DNA of 36,845 bases from Actinomycetes bacterium (GCA_021844425.1 JAKBTL010000103.1:1-36845); one strand, 5' to 3'. Positions 24,118-32,828 are shown, counted from the first letter of the stretch. The notes: generated from the letters alone by a model not told the origin. A program made the numbers and translations.

Positions 24118-25697
24118 GGGCGCGCCTCGGCGACCGCGTGCGGCTCGGCGCAGGTCTGGAGCTGCTCGGCGGCGGTCACCGCGGCGAGCAGCGCTGCGGC
24201 CTTGTGCCGGCACTCCGCCTCCTCGGTGGCGGGGTCGCTGTCCGCCACGATCCCGGCGCCCGCCTGCACCGACGCCCGACGCTCGGGCCCCACGACCATC
24301 GTGCGGATCGCGATCGCGGTGTCGAGGTTCCCCGAGAAGTCGAGGTAGCCGACGACGCCGCCGTAGACGCCGCGCTTGGTGGGCTCGAGGTCGTCGATGA
24401 TCTCCATCGCCCGCACCTTCGGCGCGCCCGACAACGTCCCGGCCGGCAGCGTCGCGCGCAGCACGTCGATCGGTCCGAGCTCGTGGCGGAGGCGGCCGGA
24501 CACCTGCGAGGTGAGGTGCATGATGTGGCTGTAGCGCTCGACGGTCATGAGCTCGTCGACGTGCTCGGTGCCGTACTCGACGACCCGGCCGACGTCGTTG
24601 CGCGCGAGGTCGACCAACATCACGTGCTCGGCGAGCTCCTTCGGGTCCTCGACGAGCTCGGCGCCGAGGAGACGGTCCTCCTCTTCGCTCGCGCCGCGGG
24701 GCCGCGAGCCCGCGATCGGGCGCGAGGTGACGACCCCGTCGCGCAGGCGCACCATCGGCTCGGGGGACGACCCGACCACCGTGACGGCGTCGAACCGCAG
24801 GAAGTAGAGGTAGGGGCTCGGATTGAGCAGCCGGAGCGCGCGGTAGACGTCGAACGGGTCCACCTCGAGATCGAGGTCGAAACGCTGGGAAAGGACGACC
24901 TGGAAGACGTCTCCCGCGTCGATGTGCGCCTTGGCGACGCCGACCGCGGCGCGGTACGCGTCCGGCGTCATCGTCCGGTGCGCAGCGGCGGGGACCGGGC
25001 GCTCTGGCATCGCGACCGGGGACGGCGCGGCGCCCGAGAAGCAGTCCCTCGCCAGCTCGGCGACCCTGCGTCCGGCGGCCGCGTACGCCTCGTCGAGCTC
25101 CGCCGGCGACCACGCGGCGTCGACCACCACGTTGTCGATCAGCACCACCCGCTGGAGCCAGTGGTCGAAGGCGGCCAGCTGGCCGATCACCGCGAGCGCC
25201 GCGTCGGGATGGCCCAGGTCGTCGTGCGGGACGCTCGGCAACCGCTCGATCTCCCGCACGACGTCGTACCCGAGGTAGCCGACGACGCCGGACTGCAGCG
25301 GGGGCAGCTCGGGGAGGACAGGAGCCTTGCATTCGGCGAGCACGCGCTCGAGCGTCGCGAGGACGCCCCGACGGTCCGCGACCGGGACGCGCAGATCGCC
25401 CTGCGAGACGACCGTCGTGCCGTACGCGGTGAGCGTCGCGAGCGGCCGCCGCCCGACGAAGGAGTACCGCCCCCACCGCTCGCCGCCTTCGACCGACTCG
25501 AGGAGGAAGCCGGGCGCGTCCCCGACGACCGCCCGGAACGTCCCGACCGGCGTCAGCTGGTCGCCGACGACCGCCGCCCACACCGGGACGATCCGCTGGC
25601 CCGACCGCACGAGCGCGCCGAACCCCTCGCGATCGGGGCGCACCGGGAGCGTGGCGCCCGCACGAGCGTCACCCGTGCACACCTCGGCCCTCGGCAT
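24114..25697 (-). CDS. trpE: Anthranilate synthase component I
   Basis: This 527-residue enzyme converts chorismate to anthranilate using ammonia from a TrpG subunit that is not encoded nearby. FLLESVEGGERWGRYSF near the N-terminus carries the LLES motif that binds tryptophan for feedback inhibition. The catalytic domain shows VFQVVLSQRF, PSPYLYFL, SRPIAGSRPRG, DLARNDVGRV, PAGTLSGAPKVRAMEII and GAGIVADSDP, the last two with active-site and Mg-binding residues. ATG 25697 shares its A with the hisI stop (TGATG). Its end overlaps ygfZ. There are no signs of fusion to a glutaminase domain. Confidence 0.96.
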   Translation of the reverse strand: MPRAEVCTGDARAGATLPVRPDREGFGALVRSGQRIVPVWAAVVGDQLTPVGTFRAVVGDAPGFLLESVEGGERWGRYSFVGRRPLATLTAYGTTVVSQGDLRVPVADRRGVLATLERVLAECKAPVLPELPPLQSGVVGYLGYDVVREIERLPSVPHDDLGHPDAALAVIGQLAAFDHWLQRVVLIDNVVVDAAWSPAELDEAYAAAGRRVAELARDCFSGAAPSPVAMPERPVPAAAHRTMTPDAYRAAVGVAKAHIDAGDVFQVVLSQRFDLDLEVDPFDVYRALRLLNPSPYLYFLRFDAVTVVGSSPEPMVRLRDGVVTSRPIAGSRPRGASEEEDRLLGAELVEDPKELAEHVMLVDLARNDVGRVVEYGTEHVDELMTVERYSHIMHLTSQVSGRLRHELGPIDVLRATLPAGTLSGAPKVRAMEIIDDLEPTKRGVYGGVVGYLDFSGNLDTAIAIRTMVVGPERRASVQAGAGIVADSDPATEEAECRHKAAALLAAVTAAEQLQTCAEPHAVAEARP

Positions 25698-26125
25698 CAG
25701 CCGCCGGCGCCCTCGGCCTCCCGGCCCGGTGCAGGCACCCCGGGACCGCTGGCGAGGGAGCGGAAGAAGCAGGACCACGACTTCGTGTGGCACGCGCCGT
25801 CTCCGTGCTGGTCGACGAGCAGGAGCAGCGCGTCGCCGTCGCAGTCGACCCGCACCTCGCGCACGTACTGGCGGTCGCCCGAGGTCTCGCCCTTGCACCA
25901 CAGCTCCTGGCGGCTCCTCGAGAAGAACCACGAGCGCCCGGTCCTGACCGTGCGCTCGAGCGCCTCCCGGTCCATGTACGCGACCATGAGCACGTCCTTC
26001 GACGTCGCGTCCACGGCGACGGCGGTCACGAGCCCCTTCGCGTCGAACTTGACCTGGCCGAGGAGCTCGTCGTCGAGGTCGCCCAGGGGCACGCCCGGAG
26101 CCGCCACGGATGTCGGAGGCGTCAC
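25697..26125 (-). CDS. hisI: Phosphoribosyl-AMP cyclohydrolase
   Basis: A 142-residue HisI that opens the adenine ring of phosphoribosyl-AMP in the third histidine step. The core has [27 protein letters not shown], the metal-binding [13 protein letters not shown] and GDGACHT with Cys and His ligands. It lacks a fused HisE domain, and hisE is not in the window. It sits away from the main his operon, at the head of the trp genes: GTG 26125 overlaps the GroES-like gene as GTGA, and its stop overlaps trpE as TGATG. The first 15 residues are a variable Pro/Ala-rich lead. Confidence 0.96.
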   Translation of the reverse strand: MTPPTSVAAPGVPLGDLDDELLGQVKFDAKGLVTAVAVDATSKDVLMVAYMDREALERTVRTGRSWFFSRSRQELWCKGETSGDRQYVREVRVDCDGDALLLLVDQHGDGACHTKSWSCFFRSLASGPGVPAPGREAEGAGG

Positions 26126-26532
26126 AGGTAGAGCCCGGTGCTCCCGTCGAGGCGCGCCGACGCCACGGCGTGCACGTCGCGCTCGCGCAAGATGACGTAC
26201 TCCTCACCTTGCACCTCGACCTCGTAACGGTCCTCGGGGTTGAACAGGACCTTGTCCCCGGGCTTCACCGCCCGGACGTTCGGCCCCACCGCGACCGCCT
26301 CGGCCCAGGTGAGGCGGCGCGAGACCTGCGCGGTGGCCGGGATGAGGATCCCGGCACGAGAGCGGCGCTCGCCCTCGGTCGGGGTGACCTGCACCATCAC
26401 CCGGTCGAAGAGCACCGTGATGGGCTCCTTCGGGCCGCTCGGCTTCGTCGGCGCGGAAGGCCCGGCCAGAGCGCCCGGCTCCGCCGCTGGCGGTCCTGCG
26501 GCGAAAGTCTCGGCGTCGGACGTTCGGCTCAT
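26122..26532 (-). CDS. GroES-like co-chaperonin paralogue
   Basis: A 136-residue protein whose last 95 residues match the Cpn10 fold: [52 protein letters not shown], ending with STGLYL. This is a known actinobacterial GroES-related family that occurs without groEL next to it. The GroEL-binding mobile loop region (SRAGILIP) differs from standard GroES, so its partner is unclear. The first 38 residues are Pro/Ala/Gly-rich and likely disordered. ATG 26532 was chosen; GTG 26538 is two codons earlier. It overlaps hisI by GTGA and so leads the hisI-trp unit. Confidence 0.85.
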   Translation of the reverse strand: MSRTSDAETFAAGPPAAEPGALAGPSAPTKPSGPKEPITVLFDRVMVQVTPTEGERRSRAGILIPATAQVSRRLTWAEAVAVGPNVRAVKPGDKVLFNPEDRYEVEVQGEEYVILRERDVHAVASARLDGSTGLYL

Positions 26533-26544
26533 GGACACACTCGC

Positions 26545-26572
26545 ACGGTACCGCATGGACGCAGAACTTGAA
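26545..26572 (-). promoter_or_regulatory. Candidate promoter of the groES-like-hisI-trp unit
   Basis: On the minus strand TTCAAG (26572-26567) and TACCGT (26550-26545) are 16 bases apart, and the -10 ends 6 bases before GTG 26538 or 12 before ATG 26532. The -35 abuts the hairpin element at 26574-26625. The match is moderate. Confidence 0.35.
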
Positions 26573-26573
26573 T

Positions 26574-26625
26574 CCTCCCCACGGCTGTAGCCGGGGGGGT
26601 TCCCACCCCCACCCCATTTCGGTGA
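26574..26625 (+). mobile_element. IS200/IS605 right-end-like hairpin element, solo copy 2
   Basis: This is the second copy of the element at 13-64, same strand: CCTCCCCACGGCT / AGCCGGGGG arms forming a stem, then TTCCC, a C-rich stretch and ATTTCGG. No transposase or TnpB remnant flanks it. It sits in the divergent gap between the GroES-like gene and the hydrolase gene, beside the candidate promoter of the former. Confidence 0.5.
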
Positions 26626-26757
26626 CCCCTCCGGGCCCGCGGCACGGAACCGGCCGCCGCAGCACTCGGTGCTAGCGTGCGCGTCGGGCGTCTCCCGATT
26701 GGAGGACGCCTTGGAGCAGCGAGAAGGCGTGCCCACGAGCGGTGGTCGGAGGGCCCG

Positions 26758-27471
26758 ATGAGCGAGGTCGAATACCGCTCCGGCGATGCAGAGGTGCCTG
26801 CCTACGTCGCCGAGCCTCCCGGGGACGGTCCGTGGCCCGGCGTCGTCGTCCTCCACGACGTCTTCGGCATGACGGCCGACGTGCGGCGCCAGGCCGACTG
26901 GCTCGCACGCGCCGGGTTCCTGTCGCTTGCGCCCGATCTGTTCTCCCGGTCGAACAAGGCGATGTGCATCTGGTCGGTCTTCAAGGACCTGCGCGCGCAG
27001 CGCGGGCACACCTTCGACGACGCCGACGCAGCCAGGCGCTGGCTCGAAGCAGACCCGAGGTGCACGGGCAAGGTCGGGGTCGTCGGCTTCTGCATGACGG
27101 GCGGCTTCGCGCTCCTGCTCGCACGGGGCCACGGGTTCGCGGTGTCGTCCGACAACTACGGGAACCTGCCGGCCAACCTCGACGAGGTAGTCGACGGCGC
27201 GTGCCCGGTCGTCGCAAGCTACGGAGCGCGCGACAGGTCGCTGCGCGGTGCTGCCAAGCGCCTCGAGCAGGCACTCGAGAAGGCGGGCGTCTCCCATGAC
27301 GTGAAGGAGTACCCCGACGCCGGGCACGGTTTCATGAACCACCACGACAACGCGCTGTGGCGGGTGATGGAGCGCACCGGCACCCTCGGCTACGCGCCGG
27401 CGCCGGCCGACGACGCCCGGCACCGCATCGTCGAGCTCTTCACCGAGCACTTGGCCGGACCCCGGTCCTGA
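26758..27471 (+). CDS. Dienelactone hydrolase family protein
   Basis: A 237-residue alpha/beta hydrolase that cleaves esters or lactones. The nucleophile is Cys in GFCMTGG, the acid Asp in YGARDRSL, and the His in AGHGFMN; VVVLHDVFGM near residue 30 provides the oxyanion region. All fit the dienelactone hydrolase group, where Cys replaces Ser. ATG 26758 has GGAGG 6 bases upstream; the open frame extends 27 codons further but lacks conserved sequence. The gene lies alone on the plus strand between the his and trp units, convergent with hisF. Substrate is unknown. Confidence 0.92.
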   Translation: MSEVEYRSGDAEVPAYVAEPPGDGPWPGVVVLHDVFGMTADVRRQADWLARAGFLSLAPDLFSRSNKAMCIWSVFKDLRAQRGHTFDDADAARRWLEADPRCTGKVGVVGFCMTGGFALLLARGHGFAVSSDNYGNLPANLDEVVDGACPVVASYGARDRSLRGAAKRLEQALEKAGVSHDVKEYPDAGHGFMNHHDNALWRVMERTGTLGYAPAPADDARHRIVELFTEHLAGPRS

Positions 27472-27478
27472 TCCGCGG

Positions 27479-27531
27479 CCACAGCGCGCGGCCCCAGCGC
27501 GCGACGCGAGCGCGCGACGCCAGCGCGCGCC
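27479..27531. repeat. Imperfect 13-bp GC-rich repeat, about four copies
   Basis: CAGCGCGCG-type units recur about every 13 bases between the convergent stop codons of the hydrolase (27471) and hisF (27539). The copies differ in 2-3 bases. No terminator hairpin with a T-run is seen. Confidence 0.7.
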
Positions 27532-27538
27532 GCCACGC

Positions 27539-28306
27539 TCAGGCCGGCCGCACCGTCACCCCGTTGGCCGCCATGAACCTCTTCGCCTCGGCGATGGTGT
27601 GCTCACGGCGGTGGAAGATCGACGCAGCGAGCACCGCGTCGGCGCCCGCTGCCGCTCCGTCGACCAGGTGCTGGAGCGTGCCGACCCCCCCCGACGCCAC
27701 CACCGGGACGCCGACGGCGTCGACGACTCGGTGAGTGAGCTCGAGGTCGTAGCCGTCGCGCGTGCCGTCGCAGTCCATCGAGGTGAGCAGGATCTCCCCC
27801 GCGCCGAGCGCGGCGGCACGCGCCGACCACTCCAGCGCGTCGATGCCCGTCGGGCGCCGGCCTCCGTGGGTGCACACCTCCCAGGAGCCACCGGGGGCGT
27901 CCTTCCGGCGGCGCGCGTCGACGGCGACCACGACGCACTGCGCCCCGAGCTCACCGGCGACCTCGGCGATCAGCTCGGGACGTTCGAGCGCCGCGGTGTT
28001 GAGCGCCACCTTGTCCGCGCCCGCTCTGAGCAGCCGGCGCGCGTCCCCGATGGCGCGGACCCCCCCACCGACCGTGAAGGGGATGAAGACCTGCTCCGCG
28101 GTCCGGGCCACCACCGAGAGCATCGTCTCGCGACCCTCGACGGACGCGGTGATGTCGAGGAAGGTGAGCTCGTCGGCCCCCTCGGCGTCGTAGCGCCGGG
28201 CGAGCTCGACCGGGTCGCCCGCGTCGACGAGGTCGACGAAGCGCACCCCTTTCACGACGCGACCCGCCGTCACGTCGAGGCACGGGATCACCCGGACGCT
28301 GCGCAC
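27539..28306 (-). CDS. hisF: Imidazole glycerol phosphate synthase cyclase subunit
   Basis: This barrel enzyme uses ammonia from HisH to form imidazole glycerol phosphate and AICAR. Its 255 residues include RVIPCLDV with the first catalytic Asp, [50 protein letters not shown] with the second catalytic Asp, and [11 protein letters not shown] 28306 overlaps the end of hisA by 19 bases; a later GTG at 28291 would cut the conserved RVIP start. It is the last gene of the his unit. Its 3' end is followed by GC-rich repeats. Confidence 0.96.
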   Translation of the reverse strand: MRSVRVIPCLDVTAGRVVKGVRFVDLVDAGDPVELARRYDAEGADELTFLDITASVEGRETMLSVVARTAEQVFIPFTVGGGVRAIGDARRLLRAGADKVALNTAALERPELIAEVAGELGAQCVVVAVDARRRKDAPGGSWEVCTHGGRRPTGIDALEWSARAAALGAGEILLTSMDCDGTRDGYDLELTHRVVDAVGVPVVASGGVGTLQHLVDGAAAGADAVLAASIFHRREHTIAEAKRFMAANGVTVRPA

Positions 28307-29049
28307 GCGGCGACCGCCTCCTCCACCTCGATCGAGCCGTCGACGAGCGCCCGGCCCACGACGGCCCCGGCGAGCGAGCGCCCCGCAGCCGAGCGCAGCC
28401 GCGCGAGCGCCGAGAGGTCGTCGGCGCTACCCACGCCGCCCGACGCGACCACCGGGAGGGCGGTCGCGTCGAGCATCGATGACAGGCCCTCGATGTCCGG
28501 GCCCTGGCGCGTGCCGTCCCGATCGATCGCCGTCACGACGACCGCGGCGAGCGGCACGCCTGCCAAACCGGCCAGCAGCTGCGCCGGACCGGCTCGCGCG
28601 CGCTGCGTCCAGCCGCGCAGCGCGAGCTCGAGGCCGCCGCCCGGCGTACGGCGGTAGTCCAGCCCGACGGCCACCTTCCCCGGGTGGCGCGACGCGTGGC
28701 GCGCGGCGGCGCCGGGCTCCTCGATCGCCACGGTGCCCAGCACCACCCGGTCCACGCCCGCTGCGAGCAGCTCGTCGACGTCCCGGCCGTCGCGCACTCC
28801 TCCCCCGACCTCCACTCGGGCACCCGCGCGCCGTGCCTCCGCCGCGAGCGACAAGACGACCGCCCGGTTCACCGGTGTTCCAGTTCGGGCCGCGTCGAGG
28901 TCCACCACGTGGAGCCACGGCGCGCCCGCGGCGAGGAACCGCCGAGCGACGTCGAGGGGGTCGCCGAAGCCCTGGGGCGCGTCGAGCTCCCCCTTCACGA
29001 GGCGGACCGCGCCCCCGTCCATCACGTCGACCGCTGCGAACAGCTCCAT
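28288..29049 (-). CDS. hisA: ProFAR isomerase (HisA), possibly also PriA-like
   Basis: A 253-residue barrel that isomerises the 5-ProFAR intermediate in histidine synthesis. It shows [18 protein letters not shown] with the catalytic Asp, [46 protein letters not shown] with the second Asp, and VVASGGVGS. In some actinobacteria this gene (priA) also does the TrpF step, but a separate trpF is present here, so dual function is not required. ATG 29049 shares its base with the hisH stop (TGATG). The order hisH-hisA-hisF is conserved. Confidence 0.94.
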   Translation of the reverse strand: MELFAAVDVMDGGAVRLVKGELDAPQGFGDPLDVARRFLAAGAPWLHVVDLDAARTGTPVNRAVVLSLAAEARRAGARVEVGGGVRDGRDVDELLAAGVDRVVLGTVAIEEPGAAARHASRHPGKVAVGLDYRRTPGGGLELALRGWTQRARAGPAQLLAGLAGVPLAAVVVTAIDRDGTRQGPDIEGLSSMLDATALPVVASGGVGSADDLSALARLRSAAGRSLAGAVVGRALVDGSIEVEEAVAACAASG

Positions 29050-29693
29050 CACCGGGCGCCCGTCCCGGCGCAGCGCGCCACGAAGTTCGAGAGGATCTCG
29101 AGGCCCGGCGCGCCCGACTTCTCGGGGTGGAATTGCGTCCCCCACACGGTCCCCGCCTCCGCCGCAGCGCCGAGCGTCCCCCCGTACTCGCAGGTTGCGA
29201 CCGTCTCGGGCCCGACGTCGGGGGCGTAGGAGTGGACGAAGTACACCCACGGCTCGTCGCCGAGCCCCGCGAGCATGGACGAGGGCCGCACCGAGCGCAA
29301 CGCGTTCCACTGCATCTGGGGGATCTTCACCCGCGCGGGCAGGCGGCGGACCCTGCCCGCGAGCACGCCGAGCCCGGCCTCCCCGGGCGCCTCCTCGGAT
29401 CCCTCGTAGAGCAGCTGGAAGCCCACGCAGATCCCGAGGAACGGCACGCCGGCCTCGATCGCGCCGAGCGCGGCCTCGTCGAGCCCCGTCCGCCTGAGGG
29501 CGGCCGCGCACGGCCCGAACGCGCCGACTCCGGGCAGCACGACCCCTGCCGCGCCCGCGACGTCCGCGGGGTCGGTGACGAGCCGGGCCGCCGCGCCGAC
29601 GTGGACCAAGGCGCGCTCGGCCGACCGCAAGTTGCCGATCCCGTAGTCGAGGACGGCGATCGTCGACGCGGCCTGCGGCTCGGACGCCCTCAG
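29049..29693 (-). CDS. hisH: Imidazole glycerol phosphate synthase glutaminase subunit, probable CTG start
   Basis: This class I glutaminase, 214 residues, supplies ammonia to HisF. It has VLDYGIGNLRSAE, VLPGVGAFG, the nucleophile Cys in FLGICVGFQLL, and the His/Glu pair in TQFHPEKSG. No ATG, GTG or TTG in frame lies near the natural N-terminus; the nearest ones are deep inside hisB. A CTG at 29693 overlaps the hisB stop as CTGA, exactly the geometry of the ATGA/GTGA junctions of its neighbours, and AAGGGG lies 5 bases upstream. I therefore take CTG as the start. The first ten residues (LRASEPQAAS) are not conserved. Confidence 0.93.
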   Translation of the reverse strand: MRASEPQAASTIAVLDYGIGNLRSAERALVHVGAAARLVTDPADVAGAAGVVLPGVGAFGPCAAALRRTGLDEAALGAIEAGVPFLGICVGFQLLYEGSEEAPGEAGLGVLAGRVRRLPARVKIPQMQWNALRSVRPSSMLAGLGDEPWVYFVHSYAPDVGPETVATCEYGGTLGAAAEAGTVWGTQFHPEKSGAPGLEILSNFVARCAGTGAR

Positions 29694-30310
29694 AGCGTCC
29701 CCTTGGTCGAGGGCACGCCGTCGCCTTCCCTTCGCACCGCGTCGCGCAGCGAGCGCGCGACCCCTTTGAAGACGGCTTCCACCACGTGGTGCGTGTTGCG
29801 GCCCTCCCGCCGTCGGACGTGGAGGGTGATCCCCGCCGAGCTCACGAAGGCACGCCAGAACTCCTCGGCGAGCTGCGGGTCGAACGGCGGCGACCCGAGG
29901 CCAGGCGTGTCGGGCGCGAACGGCACGTCGTACGCCAGGTACGGGCGGCCCGAGAGGTCGAGGGCCACCTCCACGAGCGCCTCGTCGAGCGGCAGGAGGA
30001 ACGAGGCGAACCGCCGCACGCCCGCTCTGTCGCCGAGCGCCTCGGCGAGGCACCCTCCGAGCACGATGCCGACGTCCTCCACGGTGTGGTGCGCGTCGAC
30101 CTCGAGGTCCCCCTGCGCGCGCACCACGAGGTCGAAGCCGCCGTGGGCGGCGAGCTGCGAGATCATGTGGTCGAAGAACGGGAGCCCCGTGGCGACCTCC
30201 GCACGGCCCGACCCGTCCACGTCGAGCACGACCTCGACCGCGGTCTCCTTCGTGGCGCGCCGGCGCTCGGCGTGCCGGGACTGCTGCGCAGCGCTCGCCC
30301 GCGGGCTCAT
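29690..30310 (-). CDS. hisB: Imidazoleglycerol-phosphate dehydratase
   Basis: A 206-residue monofunctional HisB dehydratase, without the phosphatase domain of enteric bifunctional HisB. Manganese-binding histidines are in GLPFFDHMISQLAAHGGFD, VDAHHTVEDVG and the later NTHHVVEAVFKG, with RPYLAYDVPF between. ATG 30310 overlaps the hisC stop as ATGA. Its stop TGA is shared with the proposed CTG start of hisH. About 20 variable residues rich in Ala, Arg and Gln precede the conserved fold. Confidence 0.97.
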   Translation of the reverse strand: MSPRASAAQQSRHAERRRATKETAVEVVLDVDGSGRAEVATGLPFFDHMISQLAAHGGFDLVVRAQGDLEVDAHHTVEDVGIVLGGCLAEALGDRAGVRRFASFLLPLDEALVEVALDLSGRPYLAYDVPFAPDTPGLGSPPFDPQLAEEFWRAFVSSAGITLHVRRREGRNTHHVVEAVFKGVARSLRDAVRREGDGVPSTKGTL

Positions 30311-31380
30311 CGCAGCGCAGCGTCGAGCGCGTCGAGGAACCGCGCGTTCTCCTCGGGCGTCCCCACCGTGACGCGCAGGCACCCCTCGAGGCCCGGGCGC
30401 GAGGAGAAGTCACGCACGAGGACGCCGTCTTTCAGGAGGCTCGACCACACGTGGGCTGCGTCCTTCCCGAGCGGTCTGAACAAGATGAAGTTCGCGTCCG
30501 ACGGCCACGTCTCCACCGGGCGCTCGGCGAGGCCGCGCGCAAGCTGCTCGCGCGCGCCGGCGACCTTGCGCACGCGCTCGGCCATCTCCTCGCGGTAGCC
30601 GAGCGCGAGCACGCCGGCGAGCTGGGTCTGGGCGGAAAGGTGGTAGGGCAGGGCGGCCGCGGCACATCCCGCCACCACCTCTGGGTCGGCGACGAGGTAC
30701 CCCAGGCGCGCGCCCGCCATCGCCCAGGTCTTGGAGAAGGTGCGCACGACGACGAGCCCCTCCCTCCCCAGCGCCCCGTCGCGCAGCGACAGCGCCGACC
30801 AGCTCGAGAACTGGCCGTAGGCCTCGTCGACGACGACCAGCCCCGGCGCGGCGTCGACGACGGCGGCGATGACCTCGGGGTCCTCGATCCGGCCCGTCGG
30901 GTTGTTCGGCGAGCAGAGGAACACCACGTCGGGCCCGACGCGCTCGAGCGCAGCGAGGCCGGCGTCGATCCCGACGCGCAGGTCGGGCCCGCGCCCTTCG
31001 GTCACCACCTCGAGGCCGGCGAGCCCTGCGATGTGCGTGTGGAGCGCGTAGGTCGGCTCGAAGACGAGGGCCCGCCGCCCGGCCCCGCCGAAGGCGAGGA
31101 GCAGGCACTGGAGGACCTCGTTGGAGCCGTTCGCGCAGAAGACCTCCTCGGCGCCGACCCCGTGCAGCTCGCCGATCGCCTCCCGGAGCGCCGTCGCCTC
31201 GCGGTCGGGGTAGCGGCGGAAGTCCGCTGCGCGCAGCGCCTCTGCAAGCGCGCGCTGCCACGCGTCCGGGGGAGGGTACGGCGACTCGTTCGTGTTCAGC
31301 CGGACCTCGGCGGCCACCTGCGGCGAGTGGTACCTGCCGAGCGCGGCGAGCTGGTCGCGCATCGCGACGCGCGCGCTCAC
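30307..31380 (-). CDS. hisC: Histidinol-phosphate aminotransferase
   Basis: This PLP aminotransferase, 357 residues, converts imidazole acetol phosphate to histidinol phosphate. It shows RLNTNESPYPPP at the substrate entrance, RRYPDREATALREAI, FCANGSNEVL binding the PLP phosphate, CSPNNPTG, VVVDEAYGQF with the PLP-pyridine Asp, and the Schiff-base Lys in TFSKTWAMAGARLGY. GTG 31380 overlaps the hisD stop as GTGA. Met 7 (VAMRDQL) is a possible later start. The gene continues into hisB with ATGA. Confidence 0.96.
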   Translation of the reverse strand: MSARVAMRDQLAALGRYHSPQVAAEVRLNTNESPYPPPDAWQRALAEALRAADFRRYPDREATALREAIGELHGVGAEEVFCANGSNEVLQCLLLAFGGAGRRALVFEPTYALHTHIAGLAGLEVVTEGRGPDLRVGIDAGLAALERVGPDVVFLCSPNNPTGRIEDPEVIAAVVDAAPGLVVVDEAYGQFSSWSALSLRDGALGREGLVVVRTFSKTWAMAGARLGYLVADPEVVAGCAAAALPYHLSAQTQLAGVLALGYREEMAERVRKVAGAREQLARGLAERPVETWPSDANFILFRPLGKDAAHVWSSLLKDGVLVRDFSSRPGLEGCLRVTVGTPEENARFLDALDAALR

Positions 31381-32684
31381 CTGGTGCCCTCCTCGCGCAG
31401 CTGGGCACGCCGCAGCGCGATCGACGCCGCGTGCGCGGGCAGCCCCTCGGTCTCCGCCAGCGTCTCCACCGCAGGGCCGAGCGTCTCCATGGCGCTCGGC
31501 TGCGCGCTCACCGCGTGCACATGGCGCCTGAAGTCGTCGGCCCGCAGCGCGGACGCGAAGCGCGCCGTGCGATCGGTCGGCAGCACGTGGTTCGGCCCTG
31601 CGACGTAGTCGCCGAGGCTTGCCGGAGACCACGGGCCGCAGAACACCGCCCCGGCCGCGCGCACGCTCCCGAGCAGCGTCTCGGCCCCCTCGAAGAGCAG
31701 CTCCAGGTGCTCGGGCGCCACCACGTTCGACACCGCGAGCGCCTGCTCTGCGTCGTCCACGATGCAGGTGTAGCCGCCCCTTGCGAGCGTCGACGCGAGG
31801 TCGTCGCGCCGGGGGGACCCGGCGACGACGCGCTCGAGCGCGGCCTCCACCTCGCTCGCCTTCTCCTCCGACCAGGTGACCAACCACGCGAGGCCGTCGG
31901 GGCCGTGCTCGGCCTGGACGGCGAGGTCGATCGCGGCGAAGCTCGCCGGGGTGTCGGGCGAAGCCACGACCACCACCTCGGAGGGCCCCGCGAACGCCGA
32001 GGCGACCCCCACGGCGCCGGCAACCTGCCGCTTCGCCTCGGCGACGTAGCGGTTGCCCGGTCCTACCACCACGTCGACCCGGCGCACGGACTCGGTCCCG
32101 TAGGCCATCGCGGCGACGGCCTGGGCACCGCCGATCGCGTACACCTCGTCGACCCCGGCGAGCGCGGCCGCGGCGAGCGTCGCGTCGTCCACCGTGCCGT
32201 CGCGGCCCGGCGGCACGCAGAGCACCACCTCTTGGACGCCTGCCACCCTGGCGGGCACCGCGCACATGAGCACGGTCGACGGGTACCGGGCGCGGCCTCC
32301 CGGCGCGTAGCACCCGACTCGGTCCACGGGGCGCACGAGGTGCCGGATCCGGAGCCCGTGCGCCACGAAGTCGGGCACCGTCGCCATCTCGTAGGCGTGG
32401 TACGCGGCGATGTTGCGGTGGGCGACGAGAAGCGCCTGGCGGAGCTCCTCGGGAATGCGCGCGAGCGCGTCGTGGAGCTCGGCGTCGGGGACCCTGAGCC
32501 GCTCGAGCACCACCCCGTCGAGCTTCTCGGTCAGCTCGAGCAGCGTGCGATCTCCGCCCTCGCGCACCGCGTCGATGATGGATGCGACCGCCTCACGCTC
32601 GGCGCGCCCGGGCTCTTCGGGGCGCGGCAGCGCCGCGGCCAGCGCTGCGCCTTTCCGGCCGCGCACGTCGATCCTGGTCAGCAC
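31377..32684 (-). CDS. hisD: Histidinol dehydrogenase
   Basis: A zinc-dependent enzyme of 435 residues doing the last two oxidations to histidine. Hallmarks are RVGCYAPGGRARYPSTVLM, DEVYAIGGAQAVAAMAYG, VVVGPGNRYVAEAKR, AGPSEVVVVA, the zinc/catalytic residues in VQAEHGPDG, VVAPEHLEL and GDYVAGPNHVLPT. It heads the his unit. I use GTG 32684 (VLTRIDVRG) by comparison with typical HisD starts, but the strong GGAGGAG lies only 2 bases before it; the next codon, CTG 32681, has a 5-base spacing and would parallel the CTG start proposed for hisH. A -10-like TAGCAT lies at 32713-32708. Confidence 0.95.
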   Translation of the reverse strand: MLTRIDVRGRKGAALAAALPRPEEPGRAEREAVASIIDAVREGGDRTLLELTEKLDGVVLERLRVPDAELHDALARIPEELRQALLVAHRNIAAYHAYEMATVPDFVAHGLRIRHLVRPVDRVGCYAPGGRARYPSTVLMCAVPARVAGVQEVVLCVPPGRDGTVDDATLAAAALAGVDEVYAIGGAQAVAAMAYGTESVRRVDVVVGPGNRYVAEAKRQVAGAVGVASAFAGPSEVVVVASPDTPASFAAIDLAVQAEHGPDGLAWLVTWSEEKASEVEAALERVVAGSPRRDDLASTLARGGYTCIVDDAEQALAVSNVVAPEHLELLFEGAETLLGSVRAAGAVFCGPWSPASLGDYVAGPNHVLPTDRTARFASALRADDFRRHVHAVSAQPSAMETLGPAVETLAETEGLPAHAASIALRRAQLREEGTR

Positions 32685-32828
32685 CGCTCCTCCGTCACGA
32701 GGACCTGATGCTACCGGGGCGCTGCACGGGCGCCGGAAGGGCGGGAGCGGTGCCTGCCGGCAGCCGAGCGGGGCCGGCACCAGCGGGCGACAGGGCGGGC
32801 CCAGCCACCGCCGCGGCATGATGCGTGC

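Noticed and set aside
23173-25581. An 800-residue fusion of YgfZ with an Arg-rich N-terminal part
   Set aside because: The N-terminal part is trpE read in another frame; YgfZ begins at the GTGA overlap.
28479-30371. Long plus-strand reading frame antisense to hisA, hisH and hisB
   Set aside because: Low-complexity Arg/Pro/Ala translation typical of high-GC shadow frames; the minus strand holds unmistakable his genes.
32749-32778. Bulged inverted repeat between hisD and the small ORF as a his leader or T-box
   Set aside because: The pairing needs a 4-base bulge and there is no specifier or T-box-like sequence; it may be chance in GC-rich DNA.
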